A program made the position numbers and the translations under genes. Below the pieces are notes generated by a model, which was given only the letters and a program-made list of their open reading frames with translations, was not told the origin of the DNA and made no database searches. DNA of 24,986 nt. Origin: an uncultured Collinsella sp. (GTDB taxonomy: Bacteria > Actinomycetota > Coriobacteriia > Coriobacteriales > Coriobacteriaceae). Shown one piece after another: positions 15,361 to 24,090 of this stretch; the stretch's first letter is position 1, and each line of letters opens with the position of its first letter. The stretch spans positions 1 to 24,986 of the forward strand of contig UQWQ01000023.1 in assembly GCA_900544755.1 (NCBI GenBank), written 5' to 3'.

Positions 15361-15795
15361 GCCGCCACCGTGACGGCCATGTACCACGCGGCGGGCGACA
15401 TGCTGGCGGGGTGCTGCCCGAGGGCGGCGGCGGTGCTGGAGGAGGCCGAGCCCGACGCGCTGACCTACCTCGACTTTCCGCCGACCCACTGGAAGCGCCT
15501 GCGCACCAACAACGTGCAGGAGAGGACCAACCGGGAGATAAAGCGCAGGTCACGCGTCGTGCAGGTGTTCCCCTCCACGGGCTCGCTGGTGAGGCTCGCG
15601 GGCGCGATCATGTGCGAGCAGAACGAGATATGGCAGGAGTCCAGGTATTTCTCGGAAGTAAGGATGAACGAGCTCTACGACGACGGTCGAACTCGGGGTA
15701 TCGACGGTCCCGTCGATTGGGCACGGCTTGAGGCGGAGGCCAGGGGGATGCTCGAATCCGGCCTCGAGCTTGCGGACAGGGTCGAGGCCGCATAG
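15361..15795 (+). pseudogene. IS256-family transposase, C-terminal fragment
   Basis: The plus strand encodes about 144 residues ending at TAG 15793-15795. They contain the IS256 C-terminal signature HWKRLRTNNVQERTNREIK followed by RSRVVQVFPSTGSLVRLAGA; the glutamate in NNVQERTN is the family's last acidic catalytic residue. The first two catalytic aspartates and the N-terminus are missing. No ribosome site precedes it. Together with the oppositely oriented N-terminal piece it is a remnant of an element broken by deletion and inversion. Confidence 0.85.
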
Positions 15796-16015
15796 GATAT
15801 CAACCGTGTTCCAGATTCCAGGACGCCGGGCCGACTCGCTTCGGATCGGGCGCTACACCAACTTTCTCGACACTACCCAAATCGTCAACGATATCAGGCG
15901 AAAGCCCAAAACGAACATCGTTATAAGAGCCATAAATATTCATAGTCATTAGCTACTAGTCTCTTTATTACTCAGAGGAATAGTCAAACGAATTGAAACA
16001 GGTACTAAAACGCCG
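15796..16015. other. Intergenic stretch, nothing recognised
   Basis: About 220 bases between the IS256 remnant and the membrane protein gene. Base composition shifts from GC-rich to AT-rich here. I see no gene, terminator or clear terminal inverted repeat of the insertion element. Confidence 0.5.
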
Positions 16016-16612
16016 CTACTCCTCTTCCGCAATGCTCTTAAGGTAACTAACTTGTTTCGTACGAAACAAAGCCACCTGCATGAGAATGTCATCGCACATG
16101 CGCGCGGCGGCGTCTTCGTCATTCTCAGAATACCCCGTCTCCGTAGAAGCATTTCGAACAAGCTCGTACCACCGCTCTTCTTGCGACTGGAGCTCAATCA
16201 CCAAATCATTAAACGAGCCCCAAATTTCATGATCAAGATAAGCTTGGTATCTTAGACTCGTGTCCTTCATCTCGGGCACCAACTCCAGAATACGAAGAAT
16301 ATATTTCTTCTTATCTTCAGTGAAAGGCCGATCAATCAAGCTGTCGCGCGCATCTTGTATAAGCGGAATAAGCTCAGCAATTTGCACATCGACCTTGTCA
16401 TAGAATGCCATCTCACGTTCAAGCAGAATTTGTTTTGCCATAGCAGATCTTGATAACTTGGCCTTATATCTTTCAAGCCGCTTATCAAAAACACTTGTTA
16501 CGGTTTTATTTGCATAGGCATCGACGGCATCTTTAATTAGAAGCGGGATAAACACAAGTAGTCCACCAAATATGCCAGGGGCCAGAATAGACAAGAATTC
16601 AAGAAAGTTCAT
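16016..16612 (-). CDS. Membrane-anchored helical protein of unknown function
   Basis: A 198-residue protein. One strong N-terminal membrane helix (about 8-28, LSILAPGIFGGLLVFIPLL) is followed by a basic, mostly helical cytosolic region (DKRLERYKAKLSRSAMAKQ near 43-61; later acidic helices; C-terminus AEEE). No family is recognised. It lies 123 bases after the HEPN gene on the same strand and may belong to the same cassette as an anchor or effector. The ribosome site is weak. AT-rich codon use matches the two upstream genes rather than the pel operon. Confidence 0.7.
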   Translation of the reverse strand: MNFLEFLSILAPGIFGGLLVFIPLLIKDAVDAYANKTVTSVFDKRLERYKAKLSRSAMAKQILLEREMAFYDKVDVQIAELIPLIQDARDSLIDRPFTEDKKKYILRILELVPEMKDTSLRYQAYLDHEIWGSFNDLVIELQSQEERWYELVRNASTETGYSENDEDAAARMCDDILMQVALFRTKQVSYLKSIAEEE

Positions 16613-16735
16613 AAGATCAAGACCGTCCCGCCCCTAGCCAATATCCGTAGACAAGCTGTCCAATTATTACAAGTGTATTATTCAACATCGAATGCAAGCA
16701 AACTCCAGCCTATTGGTATTCTAACTGTCAAGAAT

Positions 16736-17341
16736 TTAAATAACCCACTTAGAATAAATTGAATCGAATTCCTTCAGCAAATCTAAAAGATCATTGATTT
16801 GGGTTCGAATTTCATAACAATCAATAATCTTTTTTGTACCAATGGCACTTGTATGAGCACAGCGCCCGCGAAGAGCGCCGAATGAATTAAGAGCCGGAAT
16901 TAGATCATCGGAAAATCTAACATCAGTCAATGAAAACGGGCTGAATAAGGAATTTAAATTATTCTCTTTAATGCCGTTGTTCGCATTAATCTGTTCGTTT
17001 CGTATGCCAAGAAACGCCTTAGATGCGTTTTCCAGTGAGCTAGGATTGCCTTTTAAAACCTTTTTATCGGAACCGGCTGCAAATAGAAAAGCACTTGAAA
17101 GCTCGGAGTAACGCGCTTCTTCAATTTGAGCCAAAGCAACAGCACCCAATTTGCGCGACAAGCCCTCAAGATAGGTTTCAACTTCTGCATGCGTTAATAG
17201 AACGCAAGCAGAAGCATCGATTTGCTGATTATCACTATAATTCCCAAGAGGGTCGGATTCCTCGGGCAGGAAATGACTTGCAAGCGAGCTAACCCTGTTA
17301 CGCAAATTAACGTATAGTGGACTGCACAACTGTCTTCCCAT
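16736..17341 (-). CDS. HEPN-family putative ribonuclease (MAE_28990/RiboL-PSP-HEPN type)
   Basis: An all-helical protein of about 201 residues with the HEPN active-site motif R-x4-H in FGALRGRCAHTSA (R158 to H163). The preceding helix and polar C-terminus also fit the MAE_28990/RiboL-PSP-HEPN group. HEPN proteins with this motif are commonly metal-independent RNases used as toxins or defence effectors. It overlaps the end of the DUF262 gene: ATG 17339-17341 gives a 35-base overlap. The frame is open to 17413 and the true start is uncertain, because no well-spaced ribosome site is visible. The DUF262-HEPN pairing recurs in bacterial genomes. Confidence 0.78.
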   Translation of the reverse strand: MGRQLCSPLYVNLRNRVSSLASHFLPEESDPLGNYSDNQQIDASACVLLTHAEVETYLEGLSRKLGAVALAQIEEARYSELSSAFLFAAGSDKKVLKGNPSSLENASKAFLGIRNEQINANNGIKENNLNSLFSPFSLTDVRFSDDLIPALNSFGALRGRCAHTSAIGTKKIIDCYEIRTQINDLLDLLKEFDSIYSKWVI

Positions 17342-18515
17342 CCCCACCAAAGCTGAGCGTATTAACAGAACATTCAATGGTTTCATGCAATTGTTTTGCC
17401 CATAAATCAACACGAGAAACTAGTGCAGTCTTTGTTTTGGTAGAAACCGTACATTGAGATATATAATCCGGAGAGGACAAAATTCTCTGAAGTGACATTG
17501 CCACCTCGGCTTCATGATCTGATATCGCCTTTCGAACTTCTTCGTCATTCAAGGGATAACATAGGGAATCGAACACAGCCCTATTAAAACTCGGTTTTTT
17601 CTCTCTTTGAATTAGAGAAAAAACCGGTACCGCTAATCCCCCATTTTTGGCCGAGACGATCTCATAAAGCGATTTACATGCAGAAATCGTGGCCACCGCT
17701 TCGGATGCCATAGCCTCGTATTGCGTGGGATCATCGATTAAATTTAGCCATTGCGTCGTAGAGTCAAGGAACTCCTTTAAGTTGCCATTGTACAAAGAAG
17801 GCCTATACACGACCCCGCAATACCTTGTCAGCATCTCAATGTCCCTCATGCGAAAGTCTTCGCAGTCAGCGGACTTGCTAAACAACTGAGCAAAAGTAAA
17901 ATCACGCTCGGTAAATTGCGTCGCATATTTTGTGAAACTACCCGGAAATAAAGCACTACGCAATTCCTGAGTATTAAGCGAAACGCTTCCTGAATTCAGC
18001 CTATAAAAAATGGAATACAAAACGGAATCGTTATCCCATCCAACAAGCCTGACCGCCCTGATCGTTGCGTTGTCTAGAGCGTCTTTATAGTCTCCCTCGA
18101 GTTCTTCATACTTCAAGCCCTTAAGGTTCGTCAATAAATCGGGCTGAGAAAGCGGAAGATGATTTTCATAAAAATCTAAGACGCTAAGGAGGCGCTGCTT
18201 GCCATCAAGAACAAGATACTTCCCACGGCTATTGGGACTTTGCGCAATTACGATTTGCGGAACCGGAATGCCCAAGATAAGCGACTCGATAAAAGCAGAC
18301 TTTTTACGAGCATCCCAGACTTGCCTTCTTTGAAAGGAGGGAGACAGATCAATATTGCCTTTCTTAATTTGACCGTAAAGCGTCTCCACGGTCCAATCAG
18401 AAGATGAAACGGAGAGGCTGTTAAACTCGCTAGCAGTCGCCCCAAAGTCCTCTTCAGATTCAGTATTACACGAATCAAAGCCTCTCTGCAATTGTTCATC
18501 AAGAGTAAACAGCAT
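17307..18515 (-). CDS. DUF262 (ParB/GmrSD-like) protein
   Basis: A 402-residue DUF262 protein. The N-terminal domain carries the core motifs FQRRQVWD (61-68) and LVLDGKQRLLSVL (DGKQR at 104-108), the family's DGQQR-type nucleotide-binding/hydrolysis motif. DUF262 also forms the N-terminus of the modification-dependent restriction enzyme GmrSD. Here no DUF1524 HNH domain follows; the partner is instead the separate HEPN gene downstream. I used ATG 18513-18515; a TTG four codons upstream is possible. Inferred role: sensor, NTPase or regulator for the HEPN RNase. Confidence 0.82.
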   Translation of the reverse strand: MLFTLDEQLQRGFDSCNTESEEDFGATASEFNSLSVSSSDWTVETLYGQIKKGNIDLSPSFQRRQVWDARKKSAFIESLILGIPVPQIVIAQSPNSRGKYLVLDGKQRLLSVLDFYENHLPLSQPDLLTNLKGLKYEELEGDYKDALDNATIRAVRLVGWDNDSVLYSIFYRLNSGSVSLNTQELRSALFPGSFTKYATQFTERDFTFAQLFSKSADCEDFRMRDIEMLTRYCGVVYRPSLYNGNLKEFLDSTTQWLNLIDDPTQYEAMASEAVATISACKSLYEIVSAKNGGLAVPVFSLIQREKKPSFNRAVFDSLCYPLNDEEVRKAISDHEAEVAMSLQRILSSPDYISQCTVSTKTKTALVSRVDLWAKQLHETIECSVNTLSFGGDGKTVVQSTIR

Positions 18516-18527
18516 GTCTCTGTCCAA

Positions 18528-19273
18528 TCGATTAGCTTAGAGCAATTTAAATCTAGTTTGATATTACCAATCTGACTCACGTTTACTAAATACAAATAAA
18601 TGTCAATGCGAGAGGCACCCAGCCCAACCTAACAAGTGGAGCTGCCAGAGCAAGCACTATATGAACTAAAGGGGAATTAGCCTTTCTACTTAAACAAAAT
18701 CGCCCATTCACCCAACAAAAACCCTCAAGACGTGCAATGCAATTGAAACATAAACGCGCGGGAAAGACTTCTGATAAGAACACATCACGAGGACCCTTTT
18801 CAACCACGCCATGAACGAATCCAAGGCATGACGTTTCGCATAAACCAACTAGTTGCTTACGGTCACTTAGAAGTAACCCAGGCTATCACAGAGAAAGCGA
18901 AAAGCGAGCACAAATAACGAGCTGTCTAAGTAAGGGAAGTGCGCTCATCCTCAAGGATTGCCCGCCCGACACCTACAAAACAAGATTGCATATACAAGTC
19001 TTCGACGATTATGCACAAGGCAGTCAACGGCAACCAGAGCACACCAAGAAATCAGCTTGCGGGGATTCATCGTTGAAGACAGCCCGTCAACCGCAGCTGC
19101 AATTGGTCGAATCGTCCAACGCGGGATGCTCAGCCAGTTCCGTTACGAGCCCCAACGCGCCGCCGTGCGCTTATGCAAGGTGGTCAAATGCTCGAATAGC
19201 ATGCGTGTTTTCGATCCATTGCCAGCTTAAACATATTAACGAAGCACAAGCGCCAAACCCGACGCCGCATCCC
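18528..19273. other. Gene-poor 750-base stretch with possible decayed coding traces
   Basis: There is no convincing intact gene. Open frames on the plus strand (18958-19230) contain a short stretch that reads like protein (FIVEDSPSTAAAIGRIVQRG), but no ribosome site, family or codon pattern supports it. It may be relic sequence. I see no tRNA, attachment site or strong terminator. The left end (18528-18600) should carry the promoter of the DUF262 gene, but no clear -35/-10 pair stands out. Confidence 0.4.
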
Positions 19274-20278
19274 CTACTGCCCCTGCGCCCTGCAGCGGGC
19301 CTCGGTGGCCTCCTTGGCCGGGCGCCACCAGGGCTCGTTGGCGACGTACCAGTCGATTGTCTGCCTGAGCCCCTCGGCGAAGTCGGTGTGGGCCGGCCTC
19401 CAGCCCAGCTCGCGCTGGAGCTTCGTGCTGTCGATGGCGTAGCGGCGGTCGTGGCCGGGGCGGTCGGCGACCCAGTCGAAGTCCTCGGGGTCGCGGCCCA
19501 TGGCCTCCAGGATCATGCGCAGCACGGTGATGTTGTTTCTCTCGCCGTCGGCGCCGATGAGGTAGGTCTCCCCCATGCGGCCCTTCGTGAGGATGTCCCA
19601 GACGGCCGAGGAGTGGTCCTCGGTGTGGATCCAGTCGCGGACGTTCTCGCCCTTCCCGTAGAGCTTGGGGCGGACGCCGTCGACGATGTTCGTGATCTGC
19701 CTGGGGATGAACTTCTCCACGTGCTGGTAGGGACCGTAGTTGTTGGAGCAGTTCGAGATCGTGGTGCGAAGCCCGTAGGTGCGGGTCCATGCGCGCACGA
19801 GCATGTCGGAGGACGCCTTGGTGGAGCTGTAGGGGCTCGAGGGCTTATACGGCGTCTCCTCGGTGAACTTGGCGGGGTCGTCGAGCGCCAGGTCGCCGTA
19901 GACCTCGTCGGTGGAGACGTGGTGGTAGCGGATGCCGTGCTTGCGGACGGCCTCCAGCAGGCGGAAGGTCCCCTCGACGTTGGTGCGAAGGAACGGCTCC
20001 GGGTCGGCGATGGAGTTGTCGTTGTGGCTCTCGGCGGCGTAGTGCACGATGGCGTCGTGGCCCGGGACGATCCTATCGAGAAGCTCGGCGTCGCAGATGT
20101 CGCCCACGACGAGCTCCACGCGGTCCGCGGGCAGCCCGGCGATGTTCTCGGGGTTGCCGGCGTAGGTCAGCTTGTCCAGGACGGTCACGTGCACGTCGGG
20201 ATGGTTGTCCACGACGTAGTGCACGAAGTTGCTGCCGATGAAGCCGCAGCCGCCCGTGACGATGATGTTCTTAATCAT
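19274..20278 (-). CDS. rmlB: dTDP-glucose 4,6-dehydratase
   Basis: A 334-residue enzyme of the extended SDR family. It converts dTDP-glucose to dTDP-4-keto-6-deoxyglucose for rhamnose and related deoxysugars. The NAD-binding motif is TGGCGFIGS (8-16), the catalytic STDEVYGD contains D124/E125, and YSSTK gives Y150/K154. Length is normal. I chose ATG 20276-20278, the conserved start; the ribosome site is weak. Base composition is far more GC-rich than its neighbours on both sides, and rmlA, rmlC and rmlD are absent from the window. It may therefore have been acquired separately. It follows wecB by 78 bases on the same strand. Confidence 0.95.
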   Translation of the reverse strand: MIKNIIVTGGCGFIGSNFVHYVVDNHPDVHVTVLDKLTYAGNPENIAGLPADRVELVVGDICDAELLDRIVPGHDAIVHYAAESHNDNSIADPEPFLRTNVEGTFRLLEAVRKHGIRYHHVSTDEVYGDLALDDPAKFTEETPYKPSSPYSSTKASSDMLVRAWTRTYGLRTTISNCSNNYGPYQHVEKFIPRQITNIVDGVRPKLYGKGENVRDWIHTEDHSSAVWDILTKGRMGETYLIGADGERNNITVLRMILEAMGRDPEDFDWVADRPGHDRRYAIDSTKLQRELGWRPAHTDFAEGLRQTIDWYVANEPWWRPAKEATEARCRAQGQ

Positions 20279-20356
20279 GGAATTTGCATTATTCAAACAC
20301 ACATCACTTTGAACCAGCCAACATCAAACGATAACTCGAAATCATTTAATAATTAA

Positions 20357-21463
20357 TCAACGATTTTCCAGCACATTCGCAATATATTCACTCGCATGAC
20401 CATCACCGTAGGGGTTAGACGCATTGCTCATTGCCGCATATTCTGTTTCATCAGAAAGCAGGCGACTAAACTCGCGATAAATGACATCTTCCTTTGTTCC
20501 AACAAGTTTTAAAGTTCCGGCCTCTATACCCTCAGGACGCTCAGTAGTGTCTCGCATGACAAGAACCGGCTTGCCAAGACCAGGCGCTTCTTCCTGAATA
20601 CCGCCAGAATCGGTAAGGATAAGATAACTTGCCGCCATGAAGTTATGAAAATCAAGCACTTCAAGCGGATCAATAATATGGAGTCTTTCAAAACCATCGA
20701 GTTCTTCGTGTGCAGCCTTACGTACAAGAGGATTCATATGAATCGGATAGATAGCCTTAGTATCTGGATGCTCTTCCATCACACGACGTATTGCGCGAAA
20801 CATCCTATGCATGGGTTCGCCCAGATTCTCACGACGGTGTGCGGTAATTAGTATTAGACGAGATCCATTCGCCCAATCTAGTTCGGGATGGGAATATGTA
20901 CCGCAGACAGTCGTTCTCAGGGCATCAATACCGGTATTACCTGTGACCCAAATCTTTTGCGTCGACTTCCCTTCATCAATCAGATTCTGCTTACTCTTCT
21001 CCGTGGGCGCAAAGTAATATTCACTTATGATGTCAACTGCCTGTCGATTAAATTCCTCAGGCCAAGGACTATAGATATCATGCGTACGAAGACCAGCTTC
21101 TACATGTCCGATAGGAATCTGCAAGTAGAAACAAGCAAGCGCGGCAGCAAAACTAGTAGAAGTATCTCCATGAACAAGCACGACATCAGGTTTTTCATTC
21201 TCAAGAATAGCCTTGAGTCTCAATAAGACATCACTTGTCACATCAAACAAAGTCTGTCCCGGTCTCATAATAGCAAGGTCATAATCAGGCTTGACATTGA
21301 AAACGCGCAGGACCTGATCAAGCATCTCACGATGCTGCCCCGTAACAACGACGGTAGTATCAAATTTGTCGGAACGACGCTTAAGCTCATTGACAAGTGG
21401 GCACATCTTGATTGCCTCAGGGCGCGTTCCAAAAACTAACAGAACCCTTTTCTTACGTTTCAT
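20357..21463 (-). CDS. wecB: Non-hydrolysing UDP-GlcNAc 2-epimerase
   Basis: A 368-residue epimerase interconverting UDP-GlcNAc and UDP-ManNAc, a precursor for capsule or wall polysaccharides. Motifs: FGTRPEAIKM (11-20), VHGDTS with D100, HVEAGLRT with E122, WPEEFNR with E136, TAHRREN with H209 (207-213), and DSGGIQEEAP (285-294). All expected catalytic positions are present. The ATG (21461-21463) follows GGGGA by six bases and directly abuts the stop of a 38-codon frame. Codon use is AT-rich, unlike rmlB downstream. Confidence 0.95.
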   Translation of the reverse strand: MKRKKRVLLVFGTRPEAIKMCPLVNELKRRSDKFDTTVVVTGQHREMLDQVLRVFNVKPDYDLAIMRPGQTLFDVTSDVLLRLKAILENEKPDVVLVHGDTSTSFAAALACFYLQIPIGHVEAGLRTHDIYSPWPEEFNRQAVDIISEYYFAPTEKSKQNLIDEGKSTQKIWVTGNTGIDALRTTVCGTYSHPELDWANGSRLILITAHRRENLGEPMHRMFRAIRRVMEEHPDTKAIYPIHMNPLVRKAAHEELDGFERLHIIDPLEVLDFHNFMAASYLILTDSGGIQEEAPGLGKPVLVMRDTTERPEGIEAGTLKLVGTKEDVIYREFSRLLSDETEYAAMSNASNPYGDGHASEYIANVLENR

Positions 21464-21580
21464 TTATTTCCCCTGTCTAACTCGATCAATAGCAATTACA
21501 CCCAAATCAAACTGTAACAGTGCCCCAATCCAACGAATCGGTTTGACCGTCTTGATCGGATTCGCTGTAAATGAATTCAC
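21464..21580 (-). pseudogene. Short frame (38 aa) between wzx and wecB, possible gene remnant
   Basis: On the minus strand a GTG at 21578-21580 opens a 38-codon frame (VNSFTANPIKTVKPIRWIGA... ending DRVRQGK) whose TAA directly precedes the wecB ATG. The frame continues open upstream to the wzx end without a start. It reads like the tail of a larger protein and lacks a ribosome site. It could be the relic of a deleted glycosyltransferase or a small leader coupled to wecB. Confidence 0.3.
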
Positions 21581-21606
21581 GAAATAATCCTTAGCGCTTA
21601 GAAAAA

Positions 21607-23130
21607 CTAAATATTACGAATAATTGGTCCCACAAATCTTCTAGCGAACTCTCTCTCATAAGCATCAAAGCAAAAATGAATAGAAACCACCGCATAAAGA
21701 AGTGAATAGATCAATCCTCCAGTAACCAGTGCTGACCAACCATGCCAATCAAAATAAGTCCAAATAGCATTAAACCCAAAAGAGATAATTAGAAGAGGGA
21801 CTAAAATCGATAGAATATTCTTCCAAAACTGAAAAATGTCCATATCTAACTTTATTGCATAATACCAGTTCATAATAAGGCCATTTCCTATGGCAATTGA
21901 AACAGCTGTTGATATGGCTGAACCTATTACCCCGAACAACCTGCATAGAAATATAGAAATAAATACGTTAATTACAGCAATTGCAGCATTCATGTAGCCT
22001 CGAAATTGGTATACATCCTTGACCTGCATAATTGTAAGACCCAGATTTTGAATGATATCAACTGTAAATGGCACCATAACTATCATGGCAACCCAATAAG
22101 CATCAGCGAAGTCGTGCCCCGCCCAGAGGGTAATAAAATCCTGACCAAAAATCGCAAAACCGCTGAGAACAAGAAATGCAACATAAAAGGAAATTCTTCC
22201 AACTTTGATGAAAAGCCGAGAAAGATCAGTAGCTGCATCAACCGAATGAAGCACAATATCAGTAACCTTTGGAAGAAATACAGTAGAAATAGATGTTCCT
22301 AAGACCATATAAACAGAGTAAATTTGTGCACCTATCGCAAATACAGCAATTAAGTCGGCACCATAAAAATATCCTAGAATTAGTTGGCCTGATTTCCAGA
22401 AAACCTGATCGGAAAAGGCAACCAATATTACCGCCGAAGAAAACAGCAGCATCTCCTTAGCGAGCTTCCAATCCATCCCGTGAAAAGTGAACTTTGCCTT
22501 CAAAACATTAGATACGAATATGCGCTGGATTAGAGCACAGAGAAGATTTGTAAGAAAAGTCATGCAAGTAACTAGCAGCGCAGAAGGCCAGAGCCGCATG
22601 AACACGACCACGAGCAGGGGCTGAAGAATTGCAGTAACCAATTGAGACAGACGCAGAAAAACAAAATTCTCATGAGCGGTGATAACCGCAATACTAATGA
22701 TGTTATTCATAACCACAACCATATCTGCGGCCAAAACAACAAACATTAATGACATTTCGTAGAGCTGAGCCGTGCTAAACGAATTCGAGTATGAATAGAT
22801 GACAATTATCCCCACAAATAGTATTACGACAACCGCAACGAACGAGATAATCCAAAACAGTCTTTTCGCAATTGCAAGAGTATTTTCCATCAATTCAGAA
22901 TCGTCCTGAAGATATGCCTTGCTATAAAACTTAGTCACGCTCGAAGCAAGAACGGTATTGATTACCGTAAGATAAGCCATAATGGAGCCAACGAATTGGT
23001 AGAGACCGTATTCGGCTTGGCCGATACCCCTTAATAAGATGGGTACATATAGCAACTGAACAAGAATCTGAACAATTGAATAGGCATAAGATATAATTAC
23101 GCCTGCTTTTCTACTGGATTCGATCTTCAC
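21607..23130 (-). CDS. Wzx-type oligosaccharide flippase
   Basis: An integral membrane protein of about 507 residues with 12-14 predicted helices, of the polysaccharide transport (MOP/MATE-like) superfamily. The first helix is ISYAYSIVQILVQLLYVPIL, followed by the family-typical LLRGIGQAEYGLYQFVGSI. Wzx flippases move lipid-linked repeat units across the membrane before polymerisation. The GTG at 23128-23130 with AAAGG five bases upstream is the likely start; the ATG at 23149-23151, seven codons earlier, has no ribosome site. It is divergent from the GT2 gene, and the 62-base gap must carry promoters for both. Confidence 0.9.
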   Translation of the reverse strand: MKIESSRKAGVIISYAYSIVQILVQLLYVPILLRGIGQAEYGLYQFVGSIMAYLTVINTVLASSVTKFYSKAYLQDDSELMENTLAIAKRLFWIISFVAVVVILFVGIIVIYSYSNSFSTAQLYEMSLMFVVLAADMVVVMNNIISIAVITAHENFVFLRLSQLVTAILQPLLVVVFMRLWPSALLVTCMTFLTNLLCALIQRIFVSNVLKAKFTFHGMDWKLAKEMLLFSSAVILVAFSDQVFWKSGQLILGYFYGADLIAVFAIGAQIYSVYMVLGTSISTVFLPKVTDIVLHSVDAATDLSRLFIKVGRISFYVAFLVLSGFAIFGQDFITLWAGHDFADAYWVAMIVMVPFTVDIIQNLGLTIMQVKDVYQFRGYMNAAIAVINVFISIFLCRLFGVIGSAISTAVSIAIGNGLIMNWYYAIKLDMDIFQFWKNILSILVPLLIISFGFNAIWTYFDWHGWSALVTGGLIYSLLYAVVSIHFCFDAYEREFARRFVGPIIRNI

Positions 23131-23192
23131 ACGGGAACCTTTCAAACTCATATTTGAGATACGTAAATCTGAATTAACATAGAGGCATTGAA

Positions 23193-24056
23193 GTGAAACA
23201 GCTTTGCATTTTTACACCTACATATAATAGAGAACATACCTTGAAGCGGTTGTATGAAAGCTTGAAAAAACAAACTGACTCTCGTTTTTATTGGCTTGTA
23301 GTCGACGATGGCTCGACGGACGGAACGCAGAGCTTATTTGATTCATTTGCAAAGGAATCAGCTATCGAAATCGAATATATAAAGGTAGCGAATGGAGGAA
23401 AACAACGAGCCTGCAATTTAGCTGCAGAAAAATGCACTTCAGAACTGTTCATGTGTGTTGATTCCGACGATTATCTCACACCTGATGCGGTCCACTTCAT
23501 ATTAACGGCGTGGAAAAATGCAGGGGATGTCATTGGAATTGCTACGCCCAGGTCCGCTCGTAACAATCAATTTCCCAGCAACACCACTGCGAAGTTATCA
23601 TCCCTCTACAGCAAATACGGTTATAAAGGGGAGACTTGCATTGCAACGTTAACGAGCGTTATCAAATCACATCCTTTTTACATAGCCGAAGGAGAGAACT
23701 TCATTCCTGAAGTATTTCAGTTTGATCAAATTGACCACGAGTATTACCACCTGCTATGCAACCGAGAAATATGCAAAGGGGAATACTTAACAGACGGTTA
23801 TACAGCCAACTATAAACGCTTATTGTTAAATAATCCACGAAGTTATGCCGAATATAAAAAGCAGTGCATAGAGTTCAGTGACACACTCATACAGAGATTC
23901 AAGGAGACTATTCTTTATCTAATGTGGTCAAAGATTGCCGGAGATAGCATCCTTTTTGCATTTAAAAAAGCAAAGTCTGTTGGCGCCATTTCTCCGGCAA
24001 TACCATTTGCCGCAGTATTAGAACCATTGTTTAAGAAATACATGAATAGAGCTTAA
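23193..24056 (+). CDS. Family 2 glycosyltransferase
   Basis: A 287-residue GT-A enzyme. Near the N-terminus are FTPTYNRE (7-14), the nucleotide-binding LVVDDGSTDGT (35-45), NGGKQRACN (67-75) and the metal-binding CVDSDDYLT (D90, D92). It likely adds one sugar to a lipid-linked repeat unit at the inner membrane face; donor and acceptor cannot be read from sequence. The start is GTG with AGAGG seven bases upstream. It is the only gene of this locus on the plus strand and stands alone between divergent wzx and a convergent GT32 gene, ending in its own terminator. Confidence 0.93.
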   Translation: MKQLCIFTPTYNREHTLKRLYESLKKQTDSRFYWLVVDDGSTDGTQSLFDSFAKESAIEIEYIKVANGGKQRACNLAAEKCTSELFMCVDSDDYLTPDAVHFILTAWKNAGDVIGIATPRSARNNQFPSNTTAKLSSLYSKYGYKGETCIATLTSVIKSHPFYIAEGENFIPEVFQFDQIDHEYYHLLCNREICKGEYLTDGYTANYKRLLLNNPRSYAEYKKQCIEFSDTLIQRFKETILYLMWSKIAGDSILFAFKKAKSVGAISPAIPFAAVLEPLFKKYMNRA

Positions 24057-24077
24057 TCATTGATTAGGCTCTATTTT
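24045..24077 (+). terminator. Intrinsic terminator overlapping the GT2 stop codon
   Basis: AATAGAGC (24045-24052) pairs with GCTCTATT (24068-24075), extended inside by TAATC/GATTA with loop ATT, and is followed by a TTTT run (24074-24077). The GT2 stop TAA (24054-24056) is within the stem. It lies between convergent genes; the minus-strand T-run is poor, so it mainly serves the plus strand. Confidence 0.7.
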
Positions 24078-24090
24078 AAGACCATTCAAA

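Noticed and set aside
18586..18807. Minus-strand frame of 73 codons upstream of DUF262
   Set aside because: No ribosome site, no family, and a chance-like cysteine-rich sequence in non-coding DNA.
18986..20356. Plus-strand frame of 456 codons
   Set aside because: Most of it is the reverse complement of rmlB, giving Val/Gly/Ala-rich low-complexity sequence.
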